Shown piece by piece: positions 44,691 through 53,805 of a DNA stretch of 64,000 nt. Where the stretch lies: NCBI RefSeq assembly GCF_001499965.1, contig NZ_LQIT01000021.1:26051-90050 (forward strand), given 5' to 3'. Position numbers and translations under genes: made by a program. Numbering within the stretch: the first letter of the stretch is position 1; each line of letters starts with the position of its first letter. The notes under the pieces were generated by a model. The model had not been told where the DNA came from. It saw nothing but the letters and a program-made list of their open reading frames with translations, and did no database searches. This DNA comes from Mycobacterium sp. GA-2829. Lineage in GTDB: Bacteria; Actinomycetota; Actinomycetes; Mycobacteriales; Mycobacteriaceae.

Positions 44691-46088
44691 ATGAGAGCCA
44701 TGGGGGTCACCGACACCCTGCTCCTGCTCGCCGCCGACGGCGAGCCGCCCGGTCTGCTGCCCGCACGGCAGCAGATGGCCTTCTCGCTGGGCTGGCACAT
44801 CGTGCTGGCCTGCTTCGGCGTGGCGTTCCCGACGATCATCTTCGTGGTGCACCGCCGCGGGATCGTGCGCGATGATCCGGTGGCGCTGGGTCTGGCGCAG
44901 CGCTGGGCGAAGGTGTCGGCGGTGCTGTTCGCGATCGGCGCGGTGTCCGGGACCGTGCTGAGTTTCGAGATGGGCCTACTGTGGCCGGGTTTGATGGGCC
45001 GCTTCGGTGACGTGCTCGGGCTGCCGTTCGCGTTCGAGGGGTTGTCGTTCTTCGTCGAGGCGATCTTCCTCGGCATCTATCTTTACGGCTGGGGCCGCAT
45101 GCCGCCGCGAAGACACCTGCTGATGCTCATCCCGATGGGTGTCGCGGGCGTGGTCGGCACGTTCTGCGTCGTATCGGTCAACGCGTGGATGAACCATCCC
45201 GCCGGGTTCACGATCCGCGACGGCCAAGTCACCGACGTCAATCCGTGGCGGGCGATGTTCAACGACGGGGTGTGGCTGCAGTTCGCGCACATGTGGGTCG
45301 CGGCGTTCATGGTCGTCGGCCTGACGGTGTCGGGGGTGTACGCGTTCGGGCTGCTGCGCGGCCGGGTCGACGCGCATCACCGGCTGGGGTTCACGGTGCC
45401 GTTCGCGTTCGCGTCGGTCGCCGCTGTCGCGCAGCCGCTCGTCGGTCACGTGCTGGGCATGAAGATCCACGACACGCAACCGGCGAAGCTCGCCGCGTTC
45501 GAACTCGCCCAGACCACCGAGGGTCCGGCGCCGTTGCGGCTGGGTGGGGTGCTGGTCGACGGTGAGGTGCGGTGGGCGCTGACGATCCCGCGGCTGGGCT
45601 CGATCATCGCGCGCAACTCGTGGGACGCGCCGGTGCCCGGACTCGACGAGGTGCCGCGGGAACAGTGGCCACCGGTCAACGTCACGCATCTGGCGTTCCA
45701 GTCGATGGTGGGGATCGGCACGCTGCTGGCCGCGGTCGCGGTGGTGTACTGGCTGGCCCGCTGGCGCGGCTGGGACCTGCTGGGCAACAAGTGGTTTCTG
45801 CGGTTCTCTGTCATCACCGGACCGCTGGCGATCCTCGCCGTGGAATCCGGTTGGGTGGCAACCGAAGTGGGCCGTCAGCCGTGGACGGTGTGGCAGGTGC
45901 TCACCACCGCCGACGCCGCCAACGAGAGCAGCGGGCTGTGGTGGAGCTACATCGCGGTCCTCGTCGTCTATCTGGGGATGACGGTCGGCGCGTACGTCGT
46001 ATTGCGGTCGATGGCGCGACGGTGGCGAGCCGGTGAGACGGACCTGCCCAGCCCGTACGGCCCGCCGCGGACGGAGTCGGTGAAGTGA
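44691..46088 (+). CDS. bd-type quinol oxidase subunit I (CydA/CioA-like)
   Basis: This is the catalytic subunit of a cytochrome bd-family oxidase, 465 residues with about nine helices. Haem-ligand regions are GWHIVLACFGVAFP (His) and WLQFAHMWVAAFMVVG (His); quinol-site residues appear in DTQPAKLAAFELAQTTEG. The Q-loop is short, as in cyanide-insensitive (CIO) oxidases. The start is ATG 44691 or 44700. It overlaps subunit II by 4 bp. No cydDC-like exporter genes are adjacent. It could be the extra YthA-type oxidase reported in M. smegmatis rather than the main cydA. Confidence 0.87.
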   Translation: MRAMGVTDTLLLLAADGEPPGLLPARQQMAFSLGWHIVLACFGVAFPTIIFVVHRRGIVRDDPVALGLAQRWAKVSAVLFAIGAVSGTVLSFEMGLLWPGLMGRFGDVLGLPFAFEGLSFFVEAIFLGIYLYGWGRMPPRRHLLMLIPMGVAGVVGTFCVVSVNAWMNHPAGFTIRDGQVTDVNPWRAMFNDGVWLQFAHMWVAAFMVVGLTVSGVYAFGLLRGRVDAHHRLGFTVPFAFASVAAVAQPLVGHVLGMKIHDTQPAKLAAFELAQTTEGPAPLRLGGVLVDGEVRWALTIPRLGSIIARNSWDAPVPGLDEVPREQWPPVNVTHLAFQSMVGIGTLLAAVAVVYWLARWRGWDLLGNKWFLRFSVITGPLAILAVESGWVATEVGRQPWTVWQVLTTADAANESSGLWWSYIAVLVVYLGMTVGAYVVLRSMARRWRAGETDLPSPYGPPRTESVK

Positions 46089-47083
46089 CCGCGACGCTGG
46101 TCGCGATGGCGATGTTCCTCGGTGTGGTCATCTACGCGCTGTTCGCCGGCGCGGACTTCGGCTCGGGGTTCTACGACCTGACCGCGGGCGACGCCCGCAG
46201 CGGTGCACAGGTACGCACCCTGGTCGACCACAGCATCGGGCCGGTGTGGGAGGCCAATCACGTGTGGCTGATCTACATCCTGGTGATCTGGTGGACCGGC
46301 TTCCCGCGGACGTTCGCGGCCGCGATGACGACGTTGTTCATCCCGCTCGCCCTGGCGCTGGCGGGGATCGTGTTGCGCGGGGCCAGTTTCGCGTTCCGGA
46401 AGTACTCCGAGACGGTGTCGCAGGCGCGGCTGTTCGGGGCGATCTTCGCCGCGTCGTCGTTGGTCAGCCCGTTCTTCCTGGGCACGGTCGCCGGGGCCAT
46501 CGCCTCCGGCCGGGTTCCCGCCGACGGGTACGGCGACCGGGTCGGGTCGTGGCTGAACCCGACGTCGCTCGTGGGTGGCTGTCTGGCGGTGGCGACGTGC
46601 GTGTTCCTGGCCGGGGTGTTCCTCACCGCCGACGCCGCCCGGGCCGGGAACACCGATCTGGCCGACGGGCTGCGACGACGGACCCTGACCGTCGGCGTCG
46701 TCACCGGGATCATCGTCTTCGCCGGCCTCTACCCCGTCGCGCACGATGCGCCGACGCTGACGGAGGGGTTACGCACCCACGCCGCACCGCTTCTGGTGAT
46801 CGCGCTGTTGGCGGGGGTCGGCACGCTGTGGTTGGTGTTCCGGCGGCGGTATGCGATCAGCCGGGTGCCCGCGGCGGTGGCCGTGGCCGCGGTGATCACC
46901 GGGTGGGGCGTGGGCCAGTACCCGTGGCTGCTGGTCGACGAGGTGACCATCGCCGACGCCGCGGGTGCCGACGCCACGCTCGTCGGGTTGCTGATCGTCG
47001 TGGTGCTGGCCGGGGTCATCGTGCTGCCCGCGCTGGCCTACCTGTTGCGGCTCACGCAGACCGAGGCGTGGACGCGACACTAG
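46085..47083 (+). CDS. bd-type quinol oxidase subunit II (CydB/CioB-like)
   Basis: This is the second membrane subunit of the oxidase, 332 residues with eight predicted helices. Features include AMFLGVVIYALFAGADFGSG near the N-terminus, GPVWEANHVWLIYILVIWWT, and the conserved pattern FRKYSE. The GTG start overlaps the subunit I stop. Subunit II stabilises subunit I and helps form the haem pocket. The C-terminus ends LRLTQTEAWTRH. No accessory CydX-like small gene was recognised after it. Confidence 0.87.
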   Translation: MTATLVAMAMFLGVVIYALFAGADFGSGFYDLTAGDARSGAQVRTLVDHSIGPVWEANHVWLIYILVIWWTGFPRTFAAAMTTLFIPLALALAGIVLRGASFAFRKYSETVSQARLFGAIFAASSLVSPFFLGTVAGAIASGRVPADGYGDRVGSWLNPTSLVGGCLAVATCVFLAGVFLTADAARAGNTDLADGLRRRTLTVGVVTGIIVFAGLYPVAHDAPTLTEGLRTHAAPLLVIALLAGVGTLWLVFRRRYAISRVPAAVAVAAVITGWGVGQYPWLLVDEVTIADAAGADATLVGLLIVVVLAGVIVLPALAYLLRLTQTEAWTRH

Positions 47084-47244
47084 AACCGACGAACGTCTCG
47101 TCGATCCCCCGCTTGGTGGCGTCCACGAACGCGGTGGCTGCCCTCGGATCCGTGTGACGGCAATGAATCGCGACCCGAAGACGTTCGTACAGTTGTGAGA
47201 TCTTTGGACACGCTCGGCGTGGCGGCCTGCCCGATGGAATTTCG

Positions 47245-47799
47245 ATGACGGCGATCGCACGGCTTCCGGCCGCGTCCGCCGACGATGAGTCGGTCATGAC
47301 GCGGATCACCGACCTGGTCAACGCCGTCTACGCCGAGTCCGAACGCGGGCTGTGGCGCGAAGGCGCCACCCGCACGACACTCCCCGAGGTTGCCGCGTTG
47401 ACCCGCGCGGATCAGATCGCGATAGCGGAGGACGACGGTCGGCTGACCGGCGTGGTCTGCGTCAAACGACTCGATGCCGACACCGGTGAGTTCGGGATGC
47501 TGGCAACTAATCCCGCGGTGCGCGGCCGCGGGATCGGCCGAGACCTGGTGCGCTTCGCCGAACAGGTGGCGCGTGCCGAGGGTTGCCGCACCATGCAGCT
47601 CGAACTCCTGGTGCCTCGGGATTGGGTGTTGGAGTCCAAGGAGTTCCTCGCCGCCTGGTACGCCCGCCTCGGGTATCGGCTGCACCGGACGGGGCACATC
47701 GACGAGGCGTATCCGGAGCTCGCACCGATGTTGTGCACGGCCACGGATTTCCGCATCTACCGCAAGGCGTTGTCATCGCGTCAATTGACGCAGTGCTGA
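47245..47799 (+). CDS. GNAT family N-acetyltransferase
   Basis: This is a 184-residue acetyl-CoA-dependent acetyltransferase. Motif A for acetyl-CoA binding is NPAVRGRGIGRDLVRFAE (R/Q-x-x-G-x-G/A). It is preceded by DGRLTGVVCVKRL, and the C-terminal helix includes EFLAAWYARLGYRL. The start is ATG 47245 with a weak ribosome site. It is 161 bp from the bd-oxidase gene, so it is probably separate. The substrate is unknown. Confidence 0.85.
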   Translation: MTAIARLPAASADDESVMTRITDLVNAVYAESERGLWREGATRTTLPEVAALTRADQIAIAEDDGRLTGVVCVKRLDADTGEFGMLATNPAVRGRGIGRDLVRFAEQVARAEGCRTMQLELLVPRDWVLESKEFLAAWYARLGYRLHRTGHIDEAYPELAPMLCTATDFRIYRKALSSRQLTQC

Positions 47800-47899
47800 A
47801 CGCCCGACGGCTACCGGCTCGGGGCAGAAGACCCCGACGGTTTGAACATTTCTGCGTCATAGGACCGAAACTGTCCTAAGGCGGTGCGACGCTATACGC

Positions 47900-48427
47900 A
47901 TGGACCTCACCGAGCAGCTGGTCGACCAACTCGACTGGCATTGGACCCAGGCGTTGCGGCCGCGCCTGGACGGTCTGTCCGACGCGGAGTACTTCTGGCA
48001 GCCGGTGCCGAACTGCTGGACGGTGCACCCCGACGGCGGCGTCGACTTCGCCTATCCCCCACCGCAGCCCGATCCGTTCACGACGATCGCGTGGCGGATG
48101 GCGCACGTCATCATCGGGGTGTTCGCGATGCGCAGCCACTCGCACTTCGGCGGCCCGCCCGCCGACTACCAGTCGTGGCCGTACGCCACCGACGCGGCGA
48201 CCGCGCTGCGCCAGCTCGACGAGGAGTACGACCGCTGGATCACCGGGGTCCGCTCGCTCGACGCGGCGGCGCTGGAGCGGCCGTGCGGTCCGGCGGAGGG
48301 GCCGTACGCCGAGTACCCGATGGCTGCGCTGGTGCTGCACATCAACCGTGAGGTGATCCATCACGGTGCCGAAATCGCCTGCATCCGAGATCTTTACGTC
48401 CACACCATCAATAAGGAGAAGCACTGA
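47900..48427 (+). CDS. DinB-family protein (first of pair)
   Basis: This is a 175-residue four-helix DinB-superfamily protein. Metal-ligand histidines are suggested by AWRMAHVIIGVFAM and by VLHINREVIHHGAEIA. Aromatic-rich loops (YFWQPVPNCWTVHP) are typical. In actinobacteria many DinB proteins are mycothiol-dependent transferases or isomerases. The ATG start is at 47900. The stop overlaps the next DinB gene by one base. Confidence 0.85.
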   Translation: MDLTEQLVDQLDWHWTQALRPRLDGLSDAEYFWQPVPNCWTVHPDGGVDFAYPPPQPDPFTTIAWRMAHVIIGVFAMRSHSHFGGPPADYQSWPYATDAATALRQLDEEYDRWITGVRSLDAAALERPCGPAEGPYAEYPMAALVLHINREVIHHGAEIACIRDLYVHTINKEKH

Positions 48428-49029
48428 TGCCCGGTATGCCCCCGCCTGTCGCCGACGAACGCCAAGGCCTGTTGGAGTTCCTCGCGTTCAACCAGAACGC
48501 GTTCTTCGCGGTCGCGTACGGGTTGACCGATGAGCAGGCGCGCTCGACGCCGTCGGTGAGCGCGCTGTCGATCGGCGGCCTGATGAAGCACGCCGCGGGG
48601 GTGCAGCGCAGTTGGACCCAGCGGGTGGCGTGCGCACCGGAGTTCCCGCCCGCCGATGACAGGCCGTTCGAGGAGCAGATGCGCGAACATCAGGACGAGC
48701 ACGTGATGCGGGAGGACGAGACCCTCGAGGAGATCGCGGCGACGCTGCGTGCGCAGAACGCCGAGACGCTGCGGGTGTTCGCCGAGGCCGATCTGTCCAC
48801 ACCGGTGCCGGTGCCGCGCGACGTGCCGTGGTTCCCGCAGGACGTGGATCACTGGTCGCCGCGCTGGGTGGCGCTGCACTTGATCGAGGAGTTGACGCGC
48901 CACGCCGGGCACGCGGACATCATCCGCGAGTCGATCGACCGGGCGACGATGTACGAGTTGATGGCCGCGAACGAGGAGTGGCCGGAGACCGACTTCATCC
49001 GGCGCTGGCGGCCGACGCAGCCCGTGTAG
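48427..49029 (+). CDS. DinB-family protein (second of pair)
   Basis: This 200-residue DinB-like protein has a likely metal site: His in IGGLMKHAAGVQRSW and His-x3-His in LIEELTRHAGHADIIRESID, a hallmark of the DUF664/mycothiol-dependent group. Translation is coupled to the preceding gene through a TGATG overlap with AAGGAG just upstream. The two proteins are distant in sequence. A palindrome follows the stop by 13 bp. The pair may detoxify thiol-reactive compounds using mycothiol, which is inferred. Confidence 0.87.
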   Translation: MPGMPPPVADERQGLLEFLAFNQNAFFAVAYGLTDEQARSTPSVSALSIGGLMKHAAGVQRSWTQRVACAPEFPPADDRPFEEQMREHQDEHVMREDETLEEIAATLRAQNAETLRVFAEADLSTPVPVPRDVPWFPQDVDHWSPRWVALHLIEELTRHAGHADIIRESIDRATMYELMAANEEWPETDFIRRWRPTQPV

Positions 49030-49041
49030 CCCATGCATCCC

Positions 49042-49105
49042 CGCCGAGCGCACGGTTGTTGACGGCCCTACTCGGCCGATGCGTACAACATCCGTGCGCT
49101 CGGCG
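49042..49105. repeat. Intergenic palindrome between convergent DinB and TetR genes
   Basis: The arms start CGCCGAGCGCACGGTTGTTG and end in the near-complement CCGTGCGCTCGGCG, with a central loop of about 16 bases. The element fills the gap between two convergent genes, consistent with two-way termination. The outer CGCCGA...TCGGCG ends resemble family C. Confidence 0.75.
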
Positions 49106-49119
49106 TAAGGGCGAAAACC

Positions 49120-49719
49120 TCAGCGCCGCAACACCAATCGCAGCGCGTAGTCGACCACCGTGTCCAGGTCGGACCCCAGCGTCCCGGCCAGCCACTGCTG
49201 CGCCAGCTCGGCCATCGCGCCGGTGTACATCGCGGCACCCACCTGCGCGGCGACCGGATCCGATGACGGATGCAGCCGCCACCCCTCGACCAGCACCGCC
49301 TCGCGCAGCTGGTCCTGGGTGGCGGCGCGACGGGCGGCCAGCACCGGGTTGGCCCGCGCGTCGGTGAACAGTACCCGCCCGCGACGTGGGTCGGCGGAGC
49401 TGAACCCGAGCACCGCCGCGATCCCCGCCCGGGTCCGGGCCGCCAGTGACGATCCCGCCGCCTCCATCGCCGCGGCGACGTCCAACGCCAGTTGCGCGCT
49501 CACCTCGTCGTACAGGGCGCCCAGCAGATCGTCGGTATCGACGAAGCTCTCGTAGAAGTAGCGGGTGTTGAGTCCGCATTCGCGGCACACCGACCGCACC
49601 GCCAACGCGCTCTCCCCGCCGGTGCCGAACAGCCGCAGCGCCGCATCGATCAGCAGCGCGCGGCGTTCGGCGCGCCGGTCGGTGAGCGGCACGCCGGCCC
49701 AGCGGGTGGGTGTCGGCAT
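49120..49719 (-). CDS. TetR family transcriptional regulator
   Basis: This is a 199-residue regulator. The DNA-binding domain is in the first 60 residues (RRALLIDAALRLFGTGGESA, then VCRECGLNTRYFYESFVDTD). The C-terminal domain is helical and unclassified. The start at 49719 (MPTPTRWAG) is chosen; an ATG nine codons upstream is possible. It is divergent from the MpaB-type oxygenase gene, with 90 bp between, and probably controls it (inferred). The ligand is unknown. Confidence 0.85.
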   Translation of the reverse strand: MPTPTRWAGVPLTDRRAERRALLIDAALRLFGTGGESALAVRSVCRECGLNTRYFYESFVDTDDLLGALYDEVSAQLALDVAAAMEAAGSSLAARTRAGIAAVLGFSSADPRRGRVLFTDARANPVLAARRAATQDQLREAVLVEGWRLHPSSDPVAAQVGAAMYTGAMAELAQQWLAGTLGSDLDTVVDYALRLVLRR

Positions 49720-49809
49720 GGGGCTCAGCCTACGTGTCGCCCGCATATCTGGTCACAGTTGTAGCCAAAGAGTTAAGGTGGATACACCCGTCACCAAAGG
49801 AGGCCCGCC

Positions 49810-50802
49810 GTGGACATGCCGCACGAGATCCTCACCCAGTGGATACGTGGACGCATCGACTACGGCGGCATGCGACGCAACTATTTCCGCGGCATGGAGT
49901 TCGCCGAACCGAAGGGTGACCCGGGCTGGTTCGGCCCGAAAAGCGCCGTCTGGCATGTGCACTCACACATGGAGGCGCTGATCTTCGGGCTGCAGTGCGC
50001 GGCCTACATGGAGCGGCTGGACCCGAGCATCTTCTGGATGGGCATGCACCACTCGCGCCTGGTCGAACGCGACGAGACGGGGACCGCCACCGGCCGGATC
50101 GACCCCGCCGGCGCGATGGCCCGCCTGGGCCACTCGGTCGCGTTCTTCATCGGCACGGCCTACGGGTCCACCGAGACGGCCGAGCGGCTCGCGACCACCG
50201 TGCGCTCCATGCACCACACCATCAAGGGGGTGCGCCCCGACGGCCTCGCCTACGACGCCGACGATCCCGACTGGCTGCGCTGGAACTACGCCACCGTGGT
50301 GTGGGGTATCGCCACCGCGCACGAGCTCTACCATCCGAACCCGTTGCGTGGCAAGAACATCGACCGCTACTATGGCGAGTTCGTCCGCATCGGTCACGCA
50401 CTGGGCGGCACCGACCTGCCCGCCACCAAGGCCGACACCGCCGAATGCCTGAAGTCCTACCTACCGCGCCTGGCCGTCACCCACGGCACCGCGATGGCCA
50501 CCGGCCCGAACGTTCCGTTGCCGCAGAGCATCGTCGACTGGGCGATCCGCGACACCATGCCGAAGTGGGCCAAACAGCTCATCCAGCACACCGACCCGAA
50601 CATCATCGAGCGCACCGCACGGCGCACCGCGGTGTGGACGGTCATCAACGGGCTGCACACCGCGGCGGGGACGGCGCCGGAGTTCCAGCAGGCGCTGGCC
50701 CGGGTGAAGGGCGGCACGGCGGTGCCGCACACCGAACCGACCTACGTGCTGGGCTCGGATCCGGAGCTCAGCCGCGACGAGATCGAGCACAGCTTCGCCT
50801 GA
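49810..50802 (+). CDS. MpaB/latex-clearing-type oxygenase family protein (DUF2236)
   Basis: This is a 330-residue member of the DUF2236 (rubber oxygenase/MpaB') family. Diagnostic segments are RLGHSVAFFIGTAYGST, VRSMHHTIKGVRPDG followed by LAYDADDPDWLRWNYATVVW, and ATAHELYHPNPLRG. Histidines in these helices bind haem b in characterised members, such as latex-clearing protein. There is no signal peptide. AAAGGAGG lies just upstream, so the GTG at 49810 is well supported. The substrate is unknown; relatives act on isoprenoids or related hydrophobic compounds. Confidence 0.87.
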   Translation: MDMPHEILTQWIRGRIDYGGMRRNYFRGMEFAEPKGDPGWFGPKSAVWHVHSHMEALIFGLQCAAYMERLDPSIFWMGMHHSRLVERDETGTATGRIDPAGAMARLGHSVAFFIGTAYGSTETAERLATTVRSMHHTIKGVRPDGLAYDADDPDWLRWNYATVVWGIATAHELYHPNPLRGKNIDRYYGEFVRIGHALGGTDLPATKADTAECLKSYLPRLAVTHGTAMATGPNVPLPQSIVDWAIRDTMPKWAKQLIQHTDPNIIERTARRTAVWTVINGLHTAAGTAPEFQQALARVKGGTAVPHTEPTYVLGSDPELSRDEIEHSFA

Positions 50803-50814
50803 ACCGGCGACGCC

Positions 50815-51138
50815 TCACTCACATTCGTTGAACCGCGCGACCTCGAGCTCGGGAGGCGCGTCGACGGAGATCGAACCGCCCTCGGCGGGCGACTGCGCGC
50901 ACACCACCCAGTTGGTCAGGTTGATCTGCTCGTAGGGCGTCCCGTCGGCGGCCGAGGTCTCGGGCACCACCGCGTTCTCGGTCGTCGACGCGATCGTGTC
51001 CCACGCCTCCTGCAGGATCTGCCCTTCGACGTCGGGCATCTCCCAGGAGGTCGCCGCAGCCGAGGGCGCCGCCAGGCCGACGGCGCCGGCCGCCAGCAGC
51101 GTCACCGCGCCGAGGAGCCCACCAACTCGTTTCGTCAT
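50815..51138 (-). CDS. Small secreted PASTA-like protein (paralogue 1)
   Basis: This is a 107-residue exported protein. The signal peptide spans about residues 1-28 (VGGLLGAVTLLAAGAVGLAA, cleavage after SAAA). The mature domain begins SWEMPDVEGQILQEAWDTIA and includes NLTNWVVCAQSPAEGGSISV, a PASTA-like arrangement with two cysteines (VCAQ and NECE). The ATG at 51138 has AAGGAG upstream. A clearly related protein is encoded at 56846-57160. Function is unknown; the domain could bind peptidoglycan fragments as other PASTA domains do. Confidence 0.83.
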   Translation of the reverse strand: MTKRVGGLLGAVTLLAAGAVGLAAPSAAATSWEMPDVEGQILQEAWDTIASTTENAVVPETSAADGTPYEQINLTNWVVCAQSPAEGGSISVDAPPELEVARFNECE

Positions 51139-51334
51139 CTCATCTCCTTGGTCGAGAGTCGGAACCGGATGGGGAGTACCCCGCGGGCGGAATTCCACGA
51201 CAAACTGCGTGAACAGTTATCGACGTTGAAAACACGCCCTGCGTAACCAGACCCTCTCGACAAAGATGTTCTAGGTGCTCACAGTTCAAGATCGGGCGCC
51301 TGGCATTATTTGCGAAGATCACCAAGGGGGGTTC

Positions 51335-52384
51335 GTGGCAACGATTGTCGATCGGTACCGGGAAACCGCACGACGGCGCCGGAGGCGGGCCGAGCGCGCG
51401 AATCAGCGGTTCGACATCCAGGGCCTGCGGGCGGTCGCGGTCCTCGCCGTGTTCGCGCAGCATCTCTGGGCCTGGCCGCACGGCGGGACGCTGGGCATCG
51501 ACGTCTTCTTCGTCGTCTCCGGCTTTCTGCTCACCGGCGGCCTGCTGACTGCGGGCAACCTCGCTCGGTTCTACGTCGGCCGGTTGCGTCGTCTCGTTCC
51601 CGCCGCGGCCGTCGTCGTCGCCGCCACTTACGGCGCGAGCCTTCTGCTCGAGGTCAACCCGCCGCTGGAGCACCTGTGGCCGCTGGCTGTCGGCACGGCG
51701 ATCGTCGTCATCTGGCCGCTGCTCCTGGCGGCCACCCGCTTCCGGAGACCTCCCACCGCCGCCCTCGCGGCCGTCGGCACCGTGGCGGCCGGGGCCGCCG
51801 CCGTCACCGTCACCGACACCTTCACCTGGGTCGCGGCGTTCGGCGTCGGCGCGTTATTGGCCACGGCGCCAATCGGATTCCCGCCCGCGGTCAAACCGCT
51901 CGTGTCGTGGGCCGGGGTCGCCGCGGTCGCAGCCGGCCTCGCGCTCCCCCACCCAGCGCTGGTCATCGCCGGCGCCACCCTGATCCTCGCGGCCGGTGTG
52001 GGCGGCGAACCGCGCTTCCAGCCGCTGCTCGGCAACCGCGTCGCCACCTATCTCGGTGACCTCTCCTATGCGCTGTACCTGGTGCACTGGCCGGTGATCG
52101 TCCTGCTCGCCGGCACCATGGCCGGCGGCGTCTACTTCGACATCTGCGCAGTCGCGTTCACCGTCGGAGTGGCAATAGCGATCCACCACTTCATCGAGAC
52201 GCCCGGCGCCAACGCCAGCCGCGAGAACGTCAGACAGGCGCGCAAGGACATCGAGCGCGGCCTGTTCCACGTCGAGCGCCGGACGAAGGTGGCGGCCGTC
52301 GGCGCGCTGGTGCTCATCGCGATCGGGCTGTGCGCGTTCGCTGCGCGCCCCGACGCGTACGCATTGCCGATGCCAGGAATGTGA
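51335..52384 (+). CDS. Acyltransferase 3 family membrane protein
   Basis: This is a 349-residue integral membrane acyltransferase (OatA/Rv0111-type fold) with about eight to ten helices. Motifs are RFDIQGLRAVAVLAVFAQHL, TLGIDVFFVVSGFLLTGGLL and, near the C-terminus, GDLSYALYLVHWPVIVLLAG, the usual active-site and helix motifs. The first 20 residues are unusually basic (RETARRRRRRAERANQR). The GTG at 51335 follows AAGGGGGG. It lacks the C-terminal SGNH domain found in longer relatives. It probably O-acetylates or O-acylates a cell-envelope glycan or lipid (inferred). Confidence 0.85.
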   Translation: MATIVDRYRETARRRRRRAERANQRFDIQGLRAVAVLAVFAQHLWAWPHGGTLGIDVFFVVSGFLLTGGLLTAGNLARFYVGRLRRLVPAAAVVVAATYGASLLLEVNPPLEHLWPLAVGTAIVVIWPLLLAATRFRRPPTAALAAVGTVAAGAAAVTVTDTFTWVAAFGVGALLATAPIGFPPAVKPLVSWAGVAAVAAGLALPHPALVIAGATLILAAGVGGEPRFQPLLGNRVATYLGDLSYALYLVHWPVIVLLAGTMAGGVYFDICAVAFTVGVAIAIHHFIETPGANASRENVRQARKDIERGLFHVERRTKVAAVGALVLIAIGLCAFAARPDAYALPMPGM

Positions 52385-52436
52385 CGCGGGGCACAGCTTT
52401 TTTCGCCTATCCGCGCATTTTGCAACACTGGAACGC

Positions 52437-53804
52437 ATGAGTGCCTCGCGAAAGACCCAGCACCGAGAGGTGGCCAGGCTGGACCGGGTGCCGTTGCCGG
52501 TCGAGGCGGCGCGCCTCGGCGCGACCGGGTGGCAGGTCACCCGTACCGGCGCCCGCGTCCTGAGCGGCCTGCGTGGCCGCGGCAACCTCTCGCAGAAGAT
52601 CATCAAGCAGGTCCCGCAGACGTTCGCCGATCTCGGACCCACCTACGTCAAGTTCGGGCAGATCATCGCCTCGAGCCCGGGCGCGTTCGGCGAACCGCTG
52701 TCCAAGGAGTTCCGCAGCCTGCTCGACCGGGTGCCTCCGGCGGATTCCGACCAGGTCGCGAAGCTGTTCCGGGAGGAACTCGGCGACGAGCCGGCGAACC
52801 TCTACAAGACCTTCGACCCGAAACCGTTCGCGTCAGCGTCCATCGCCCAGGTGCACTACGCGACCCTGCACAGCGGTGAAGAGGTCGTCGTCAAGATCCA
52901 GCGGCCTGGGATCCGACGACGCGTCGCCGCCGATCTGCAGATCCTCAAGCGCGGCGCCCGCATCGTCGAGTTCGCGAAGCTCGGCCAGCGTCTGTCCGCC
53001 CAGGACGTCGTCGCCGATTTCGCCGACAACCTCGCCGAGGAGCTCGACTTCCGGCTCGAGGCGCAGTCGATGGATGCGTGGGTGTCGCACATGCACGCCT
53101 CGCCGCTGGGCAAGAACATCCGGGTGCCGCAGGTGTATTGGGATCTGACCAGCGAGCGGGTGCTGACGATGGAGCGGGTGCAGGGCACCCGCATCGACGA
53201 CGCCGCTGCGCTGCGCAAGAAGGGGTTCGACGGCACCGAGCTGGTCAAGGCGCTGCTGTTCAGCCTGTTCGAGGGTGGGCTGCGGCACGGGCTGTTCCAC
53301 GGGGACCTGCACGCGGGCAACCTCTATGTCGACGACGACGGCAAGATCGTGTTCTTCGATTTCGGCATCATGGGCCGCATCGACCCGCGCACGCGGTGGC
53401 TGCTGCGCGAGCTGGTGTACGCGCTGCTGGTCAAGAAGGACCACGCCGCGGCGGGCAAGATCGTGGTGATGATGGGCGCGGTCGGCACCGTGAAGCCGGA
53501 GGCGCAGGCCGCCAAGGACCTCGAGAAGTTCGCGACCCCGCTGACCATGTCGACGCTGGGCGATATGAGCTACGCCGAGATCGGCAGGCAGCTCTCGACG
53601 TTGGCCGACGCCTACGACGTGAAGCTGCCGCGGGAGCTGGTGCTGATCGGAAAGCAATTCCTCTACGTCGAGCGTTACATGAAGTTGTTGGCGCCGAAGT
53701 GGCAGATGATGAGCGATCCGCAGCTGACCGGGTACTTCGCCAACTTCATGGTCGACATCAGCCGTGAGCACAAAGAGCATGAAGACGAAGAGCTGGAGGT
53801 CTGA
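52437..53804 (+). CDS. ABC1/UbiB-like atypical kinase
   Basis: This is a 455-residue member of the ABC1/AarF/UbiB atypical kinase family. Landmarks are the Ala-rich substitution for a glycine-rich loop in KPFASASIAQVHYATL, VVVKIQRPGI, the catalytic segment RHGLFHGDLHAGNLYVDDDG and the metal-binding IVFFDFGIMGRI. A KxGQ-like N-terminal motif is in YVKFGQIIASSPGAF. In mycobacteria (Rv0647c) it neighbours lipG and mmaA genes. It may support lipid or quinone metabolism. Confidence 0.92.
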   Translation: MSASRKTQHREVARLDRVPLPVEAARLGATGWQVTRTGARVLSGLRGRGNLSQKIIKQVPQTFADLGPTYVKFGQIIASSPGAFGEPLSKEFRSLLDRVPPADSDQVAKLFREELGDEPANLYKTFDPKPFASASIAQVHYATLHSGEEVVVKIQRPGIRRRVAADLQILKRGARIVEFAKLGQRLSAQDVVADFADNLAEELDFRLEAQSMDAWVSHMHASPLGKNIRVPQVYWDLTSERVLTMERVQGTRIDDAAALRKKGFDGTELVKALLFSLFEGGLRHGLFHGDLHAGNLYVDDDGKIVFFDFGIMGRIDPRTRWLLRELVYALLVKKDHAAAGKIVVMMGAVGTVKPEAQAAKDLEKFATPLTMSTLGDMSYAEIGRQLSTLADAYDVKLPRELVLIGKQFLYVERYMKLLAPKWQMMSDPQLTGYFANFMVDISREHKEHEDEELEV

Positions 53805-53805
53805 G

